64,000 bases of DNA from Tamarix chinensis (Eukaryota; Streptophyta; Magnoliopsida; Caryophyllales; Tamaricaceae): positions 60,328,638 through 60,392,637 of the forward strand of contig CM060177.1 of NCBI GenBank assembly GCA_030549775.1. Direction: 5' to 3'. Under the pieces are notes generated by a model, which was not told where the DNA came from, did not search any database, and saw only the letters and a program-made list of their open reading frames with translations. A program made the translations under genes and the position numbers. Within the stretch, counting starts at the first letter, position 1, and each line of letters opens with the position of its first letter. This document shows positions 57,349-64,000 of this stretch, piece by piece.

Positions 57349-58922
57349 TAATACCCTTGTAAAGAAGAATATTCCCACAAATTAGCACTATAATAATAAG
57401 GAGATAAGTCAGTAATGTTGAAAGTCCTAGATACTCCTCCATAATTTTTAGGCAATTCAAGCTCATATGCGTTATTTCCATATATTTTTAATATTTTGAT
57501 TGGCCCATCCTCTCTTGGAATTATTTTATTCTTTCTTATGACTATTTTCTCAAATGAAACCATAGAAAATCCTATAGTTCAAACACTCGTAGAATTATAT
57601 TTTTTGTTATCCTAAGCTTGGTATTTGGCATTCGATTTTTTAATGTTTTCTTTAATTTATTGATGAAGTTTTTTAAAGAATTATAATATTTCCTTAACAA
57701 CATAATTCTTTATATCTCCTCTATTAAATAATAACATATCAATGAGTAGATAAAGATTAACCCCACAGACAACCTCAAAAGGACTCGATTGAGTTGTACT
57801 ATAAGGACTTCTATTATATGTGAGTTGATCATGCACAAGCTTTATATCCCAATCTTTGGTAATCTTATTCACCAACCCTTGTAGTAAAGTAGCTAGAGTT
57901 CTATTAGTTACTCTAGTTTGGCCATCTATTTGTGGATGATGAGAAGAATTAAACAATAAGTTAATACCTAACATATGCCAAAGTGTCTTCCTAAAAGAAC
58001 TCAAGAATTTTACATCTCTATCCGATACTATAATTTTGAAAAATCCATGTAACCCTACTATTTATTAGAAATACAAGTCTACTACATATGTTGCTATATC
58101 ACTCTTGTTGTAATGTATAAAATGTGCCATTTTTGAAAATTGATCTACTACAACAAGAATAGAATCTTTACCCCCTATGTGTCCTTGGTAAACCTAATAT
58201 AAAATCTATGCTAACACTTTTCCAAGGTTGACCAAGCACTGGTAAATAATTATACAAACCTTTATGGAAGAAACTTTTACCTTTTTGACATGTTACGCAT
58301 CTTCCTATAATATTTTGTACTAGTTTTATCATTTATGACTAGCAGAAGTTTTCTTGTAGTATCTCCATGGTCTTATTAACTCCAAAATGACAAGCTATAC
58401 CCTCCTCATGTACTTCTTTAATAATTAAATCACATAGACTAGAATGAGGTATACATAAATTATTAATTTTGAGGAGGTAGTCATCTTATAGTAAATAATT
58501 ACCATAACTACCAATATTTTTGCACATATTATAAATGGGAACAAAACCTTCATCCTTATCATATAGTTCCTCTAACATCTGAAATCCTAATAATTTAACA
58601 TCTAATATAACTAATATCAAAGATCTACAAAACAAAGCTTTTACCACGACATTTTCTTTAACATCAAAATGTTTGAAAGAAAACATGAAGGAATGTAAGA
58701 AACTAACCCATTTTACATGACTTGAACTAATTTTATTTTACCCATGCAATTGTTTCAAACACATAATTGGAATATAAAACAAATGGTTTAGGCCTTAGAT
58801 AATGAATTCATGTTTATAGACTTCATACTATGGCATAAAACTCTTTGTCATACCTGAAATAATTCAGTCTTACTCCATTCAATTTTTCACTAAAAATGTA
58901 ATAGCTCATTTTTCTTGTGATA
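57349..58922 (-). pseudogene. Reina-type integrase and RNase H remnant, broken
   Basis: The integrase C-terminal part is at 57563-57349 (IIPREDGPIKIL, NAYELELP, TFNITDLSPY). The core is at 58004-57681 (SSHHPQIDGQTRVTNRTLATLL, with the catalytic Glu position read as Arg in this copy, then YNRSPYSTTQSSPFEVV). The end of RNase H is at about 58680-58500 and the RNase H start near 58900. Stops and shifts separate the pieces. The RNase H sequence stops abruptly at the RT deletion junction. Confidence 0.8.
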
Positions 58923-58930
58923 TTTCCCTC
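58915..58930 (-). other. RT deletion junction
   Basis: Sequence passes directly from the RNase H region (counterpart near 63050) to the segment just before RT (counterpart near 63890). The roughly 840 bp of RT seen at 63050-63890 is absent. Confidence 0.7.
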
Positions 58931-59840
58931 ACATACTCTTTTTGTATCAGCTCTTGTATTTATTTTTCTAAAGCCTTAGCCTCCTCTAGATTACATTGAT
59001 ATGCGGGCCTATTAGGTAAGTCCACATTATTAATTATATATATGGCATGTTCTATTCCCCTCTTAGGTAGCAATACATATTGTAATTCATTAAGAAAAGC
59101 ATTGTGATACTCATCAAGGAGTTTATCTAATTAATGATTATCATTATCTCTCTCCCCTTATCGAGATTTTTTTATAACTACATCATAACAACTTCCTTCT
59201 TCTTGAATACATTTGACCATAGCCTTTTATTGCAAGATTAAACTCTTGTTATTCTAAACAATGATCTCATTATTGCTTTTAGAAGGTTGAAGTTTAAGCT
59301 TATTGTTATCCTTCTCAACTAGATGTTCATTAGTAATACCATTATGAATATAATTTCTATCATACTACCATGATCTACCTAATAAGATTCTATATGAATC
59401 TATAGGTAAAACAATGCATATCACCTCATCTTGGTAGTTACTAATTTTGAATGATACTAAGCTCTGTGTTATCACCTTGACTCTTATGTCCTTATCTGAC
59501 CATTAAAAAGAATAAGGCTTTTGATATGGTGTACTTTTCAACCCCAAATCCTTAACCATCCTCTCATTAGAGATATTGGTACAAGATCCACTATCAATGA
59601 TAGTATAAAAAACCATATCTCTTACTCTCCCTTTTGTCTTAAATATCTTATCCCTTTGAGTAGGTTACTCAATAGATTATACTTGAAATACTCTCTCCAA
59701 GACATAACAAGCACACTCTTATTCCTTAAATTCACTAGAACCTTCCTTAAAAGGCTCAAATTCAAGCTCTATCACACGTCTCCATAGCTTCAATATATTG
59801 TAAAGATAATACCTTTTAATTAAGACATTTGAGAGAGAAG
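58931..59840 (-). pseudogene. Reina-type protease region, broken
   Basis: A DSGSCTNI-like active site and NERMVKDLGLKSTPYQKPY lie near 59600-59510, followed by VSFKI, YQDEVICIVLP and ILLGRSW near 59450-59370. The linker to RT ends at the deletion junction. Confidence 0.75.
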
Positions 59841-60990
59841 TATCATAACCATTGGTATTTAAAGCATATCCTAGTAGAGAATTCATTGAATTTATTTATT
59901 TTTTCTTTCTCCTCTTTAGTAATTCCTTGTTTTTTTTATCAAGATTAGTAGAAGTTGAAGTACTCGCTCTAAATTTTGTAGCTTGGTTACTTGAGTGGTA
60001 CTTAGTGGATGGAGTAATTTGTTTCGTGTGAGGCTTAGTAGATTTAATTTGTTCTTAACATATTAGAGAAAGTTCAATCAAGTCATCTAAAGAATCATAA
60101 AGAAAAGCTTCCACCTTATCTCAAATCACCATGTTAAGGCCTGTTAAAAATGTGACACATATTTGTTCCTTCCTTTCATGGACATCACATACTAGTCCCA
60201 ACCTTTCGAATTCCCAAAAATACTCTTTGACACTTAGTAGTCCCTACCTAAGGGAAATAAATTTAATATAGTTATCTTAATCATAATCCTTAGTGCTCGT
60301 TTGGTATGGGGGTAATAGGGGTGGAAAAATTACCTCCATATTTTATATATCTTATATAATTTATTTAAAATTAAATATTTTTATTCTAATAAATACCCAT
60401 TTGAGATCTTAATTTAATCTAAAATGGGTATTTCATTAAAAATATATTTATTATTATTAAATACTTAATATAAGAGGTACAAAATAGAGGGGAAAATTTT
60501 CCACCCCTATTACCCCCATACCAAACATGCCCTTAGTAGTATATTTCTTCCTTATATGCTTCTTAAGTATCTCTCAAGATTTTATCTTTGATTTAACTTC
60601 TCGTTTCCTATTCCTTACCATATTCTAAGAAACTTGTTAAACTGAATAATAGTTAGTTTACACTTTTACTTATCTTGATAGTCTTTAAATTCAAAGATAG
60701 CCTCCACTTCATGTAACCACTCAATAAATAAGTCTACCTCAAGCTTAATGCCCTTATTCTCATTTTGATAGTGCTTAGGTTGATCGTCATGGAGCTTTCT
60801 ATTACTTCAACTTCTATAGACTCTTCATCATGGCCTATTATTGAATTCAAATTCCTTACCTTAGTTGGATTATTTGATTTCATAGCACTCTTAAATCTAT
60901 CCCTATAGAATTCTCGATGTTCTTTGGCATTTTGGATCATATCTTGTTTGGTAAACCTAGACTTTAACCTTTGTATTTGAGTTTGATGGT
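59841..60990 (-). pseudogene. Reina-type gag, broken and split by a MITE
   Basis: The N-terminal part includes AKEHREFYRDRF and IIGHDEESIEVE (60940-60734). The capsid core (IEWLHEVEAIFEFKDYQ-like) is near 60715-60650, the later core near 60290-60080, and a degenerate knuckle near 59870. Many stops are present. A 240-bp MITE lies between the core parts. Confidence 0.75.
60293..60532. mobile_element. Tourist-like (PIF/Harbinger) MITE
   Basis: 240 bp with terminal inverted repeats of 36 bp matching at 33 positions, the inner 29 perfect (both begin near TTTGGTATGGGGGTAATAGG). Flanked by TTA at 60290-60292 and 60533-60535. The interior is AT-rich with a second inverted repeat AAATACCCATTT ... AAAATGGGTATTT. 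No coding capacity. Size, TTA duplication and GGGC-TGTTTGG-like ends fit Tourist elements. Confidence 0.88.
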
Positions 60991-61939
60991 AGGTATTTAA
61001 CTATGTTACGCTTTAGTGATATCCAAATTATTGGATAGTTTATGAATATATTAAAACATGACTAGGAAATTTTGTTCTAGCTCCAAGATTTAATTACCCT
61101 AACACTAAATGACACTTGAGTTTCACTTAGGTTTTAGTTGATTAAAACTAAATCACTTCACCCCATAATATATTGTTATTTTTTATTCTTGTACAATAGT
61201 TTGATTTCAAGGAATAAAATGCACAATAATCCAAAAAAATACAAATTACAACACAAAAATGAGTACACTGAAACCAATCTTTCTAAATTCTTGTTAGAGA
61301 ATTATGCAAGTTTTTGAAAAACCCTACTAAAAAATGCCAATAATATTATGCATGCATTAAAAGGTACCAAGAATAATTTAATGTAGGTAAATTCAATACC
61401 CACAAATTCACTAATTCCAAATGATAATGAACCATAATCTTTTAACACACCAACACCAAAACACATGACCAAAACAAACAAAACACAAGCACACCACTCA
61501 GCTTACTAACCTAAACCATGGAAATCTTCACATGATGTGTATACTTAGGTATCTTAACAACAATATGTGATCGCCACACATGAAAAACCACCATATAAAG
61601 AGCCCTCATCATTCACATTATCATGAAAAAAATTTAAACTCACACGCTCAAAATCAGCCACAATGCACACATAACATTTTGCATATAAATTTAACACAAA
61701 AATTTTCCATTGTTATGTATCATCATTCAAGATTTATGCAAGAACTATGAATATCATTCTATAACATGCAAGATTCATGTGCACCATCAATATTTAACAA
61801 ATATTCAAAAAGAACTAACTAGGATTCAAAGAATTCTACCAAGAAGAATCAAGAATCTTACTTGAAATTTAATAGTGGTGGATTATGGTTATTAAATACT
61901 TGAATTTATTATGCCCTTGTGATGTTGATTTCAAATATT
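60991..61939 (-). other. Leader of the Reina-type element
   Basis: AT-rich sequence between PBS and gag; I see no gene or structured repeat. Confidence 0.6.
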
Positions 61940-61952
61940 ACTTTGATACCCC
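61940..61952 (-). other. Degenerate initiator-Met primer binding site
   Basis: Sense GGGGTATCAAAGT close to the 5' LTR end; compare TGGTATCAGAGC. Three mismatches, consistent with age. Confidence 0.6.
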
Positions 61953-61955
61953 TTT

Positions 61956-62753
61956 TGATGTGGAATATTATCACCAATCTTCTATAATCAGGAAATTTTA
62001 CTTTGCGAATTACAAGTCACAAAAAAACACTTCAAATGATCAACTTCTTCAACTTGATTCTTATGATGATCGAAATAATTTTGTAGGGTGGTGTAGATCT
62101 ACTCCAAGATCTACTGCCTTCTAATGAGAAATATCCTATTTCTATATAGAAAACTCTTGCTAATCTCTAATAAATTAAATTGAAGAAGGAGAAGATAAAA
62201 AAGAAAAACACTATTCTATCATGTAAATTCTCTCTTTGGTTATTTCATTCACATAAAGGCTTTTGTCTCTATCAAGATCAATGTACAAGTATTTAAATAT
62301 GCATGTACCCAATGTGGCCCTTTCATTAATAAGCCCACTAATCAGTCATTATTAATGAAATAATACTCTAATGCACTGTATACACATATTTAAAAAGTTA
62401 CAATAACAATTCACAAGTGTTACAAAGTATACAACAAAATAACAAAGCTACTCAACTTTAATAGTGTCATACATAGATGTAATCACATGTAAATCAAATA
62501 TGCATCTTGTAGCCTTGTTCTTCCTCACACATTTTAATCTTTATAATTCCATTACTACTTCCTTTTACATCAAAATATTCTATGGAATAAAATTTTTCCA
62601 AACATATGTAATACCTACATGATTTATATGACAAAATATTATAAGCATAAATTTTCAAGCACAATTGGTTCCATCTTCATATATGCTAATTATTCTTGTT
62701 CTTCATCATTTGAAGGATAAGATTGATAGTGTTATAGAGATGCTCCTACATCA
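61956..62753 (-). repeat. Reina-type 5' LTR
   Basis: 798 bp, the same length as the 3' LTR, with scattered substitutions and small indels. Confidence 0.85.
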
Positions 62754-64000
62754 AAATGTGTAAAATACCTTCTTGGTAATGCATTTGCTACCATTTGCTT
62801 TACTATTGAAATATTTGACACAATACATGAATGATTATAAAAACTAGCCCATTTTGCATGCCTATAACTATTTTTCTTTTGTTTAAGAAAATATTTGAAA
62901 CTTTCATGATCTGAATGCAAAAAAATGGTGTTGATCTCAAATATTAATTCCATGTTCCCTAGATTCTCAATATGGTATATAATTCTTTATCATACATGGA
63001 GTAATTCAATTTACCTACATTTAATTTTTCTGTAAAAAATGTAACAGGCCTTTTTACTTCTGAGATTACAACTCCTATTCACACCAAACTAGCATCACAT
63101 GTAAAATAAACTAATGTATTGAAGTTATGTAATTATAATACATGTGCATTACTTAGTTTGGCTGTCAAAGTTGAAGGATTTAGTTCCTTCTACTCGTTAC
63201 TTTAATGTACCTTTCTTTATGAGATGTGTAATTGGAATGATAATAGCTAAAAATTCCTTGATGACCCTCTAATAAAACCTATCTAGTCAATGGAAATGAA
63301 CCACCTCATGAATTTCTTTAGGGATAAGCTAATATTTAATAAGTCGAATCTTTATGGCATCAATTTTTATAAATTTGATACTTAAAATATAAATAAGAAA
63401 AGAAAAATTCCAAAGCAGAAAATTACATTTTTCCATTTTTGCATAGAGTTTAACTTCTCTTAGTTTATTAAATTATCTCCTCAAATGAAGTAGATGATCA
63501 TGCACATTTTACTATTCATAAGTATATCATTTGAGTAAACCATAATGAATTTTCCATGAAAAGTAACAAAACTACATTCATAAGTCTTGTAAATGAATTG
63601 GTACATTACACAAACCAAAAGGCATCATAGTCCTTTTATAAATACTAAACTTCATTTTAAAGGTAGTTTTCCACTTTTACCTTTCTCTAATCCTCGTTTG
63701 ATTATACCTAAATCTTATATCAATTTTAGATAGCATTTGTGCTCCAAACAATTCATCTAATATAGGCATAAGAAATTTATATTTCATATTAATAATTTTT
63801 ATAGCCTTAGAATCAATAAACTTGTGCAATGCATGATCTCTTTTTGGTATACATAATGCAGGTACACAACATGGGATCTCCCTGACATATCATTTTCGTA
63901 TAAGCTCTTTTATTTGTTTTATAATTCCTTAGCTTCATTAGGATAACATCTATATGAAGGTCAAGTATGTAAGTAAACACAAGGCATTACATCTATAGCA
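62754..64000 (-). pseudogene. Reina-type RT and RNase H (host copy), broken, runs off the window
   Basis: RNase H is at 62953-62754 (HSDHESFKYFLKQKK, YRHAKWASF, VANALPRR). RT follows to the right: MPFGLCN-like near 63620, a YNQ-like stretch near 63700, and the RT start (KFIDSKAI-like, PALCIPKRD-like) at 63880-63800. There is no long frame. The element at 56551-62753 is inserted just after the RNase H end; integrase resumes at 56550. Confidence 0.75.

Larger units (their letters stand above)
56551..62753 (-). mobile_element. Reina-type chromovirus-like element, RT deleted
   Basis: LTRs of 798 bp each at 56551-57348 and 61956-62753 (sense TGATGYAGGAGCATC...TTCYACATCA). The interior on the minus strand carries PBS, gag, protease, RNase H, integrase and PPT. 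Integrase and gag sequence fit the Reina group of plant chromoviruses; I could not see a chromodomain. By eye the LTRs differ by roughly 15 percent, so it is old. About 0.85 kb of RT is missing at 58922/58923 compared with the copy at 62754-64000. The flanking five bases do not match. Confidence 0.82.

Noticed and set aside
56546..62758. Target duplication of the Reina-type element
   Set aside because: The flanks read ATAAG and AAATG; the match is too poor to claim, though LTR ends and interrupted host copy support the boundaries.

Overview
The window looks like repeat-rich, probably heterochromatic, nuclear DNA of a flowering plant. I see no host gene, tRNA or rRNA. Almost every base that can be assigned belongs to LTR retrotransposons of typical plant lineages: Tekay/Del-like and Reina-like chromoviruses and an Athila-like element (all Ty3/gypsy), plus a Ty1/copia relic and one Tourist-like MITE. 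The primer sites fit plant initiator-Met and Asp tRNAs. I cannot name the species.

Layout. (1) 1-26054 is a four-level nest of related LTRs. A Tekay-type chromovirus (8554-21607, minus strand, 4.07-kb LTRs, perfect ATAAC duplication) sits in a 5.3-kb solo LTR (5479-23812, CATTA/CATTG). That sits in a 4.4-kb solo LTR (1823-24516, GTCCT/ATCCT), which sits in a fourth LTR that starts left of the window and ends at 26054. (2) 26055-27965 is a decayed copia pol, followed by about 1.2 kb I cannot assign. (3) 29123-52315 is an old plus-strand LTR. It holds a non-autonomous element (31428-51167, minus strand, perfect ATTCT duplication) with LTRs of about 5.4 kb and a 473-bp internal domain without genes. 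The right LTR of that element is split by an Athila-like element (38629-47936). (4) 52316-55790 is a decayed Tekay-type gag-pol. (5) 55791-64000 is a Reina-type chromovirus interrupted by a second Reina-type element (56551-62753), which has lost its RT and carries a 240-bp MITE in gag.

No polyprotein is intact. The Tekay copy has seven in-frame stops and at least two frameshifts although its LTRs differ by only about 2 percent. The Athila copy has six stops and one frameshift. Several stops are TAG where the family normally has Gln (CAG), which fits deamination of methylated CHG sites. The non-autonomous element keeps only LTRs, a perfect primer site and the polypurine tract, so it would have needed proteins in trans.

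The most interesting signal is inside the Tekay-type LTRs. With the TATA box about 0.87 kb from the LTR start, the remaining 3-4.5 kb would be transcribed as a very long leader. Related but diverged LTRs share an ordered set of structures there: a trinucleotide microsatellite, a GGAGCRYGCTCC palindrome next to a splice-donor-like AGGTAAGG, a block around ACATGCATGT, an array built on CCGGTCCACCGG, a TTACTCAGTA hairpin, a 46-nt hairpin always 100-102 nt from the LTR end, and a terminal stem beside the primer site. Substitutions in the stems mostly keep the pairing, including paired changes. This suggests a conserved RNA architecture shared by autonomous and non-autonomous elements. It was folded and aligned by hand and is a hypothesis.
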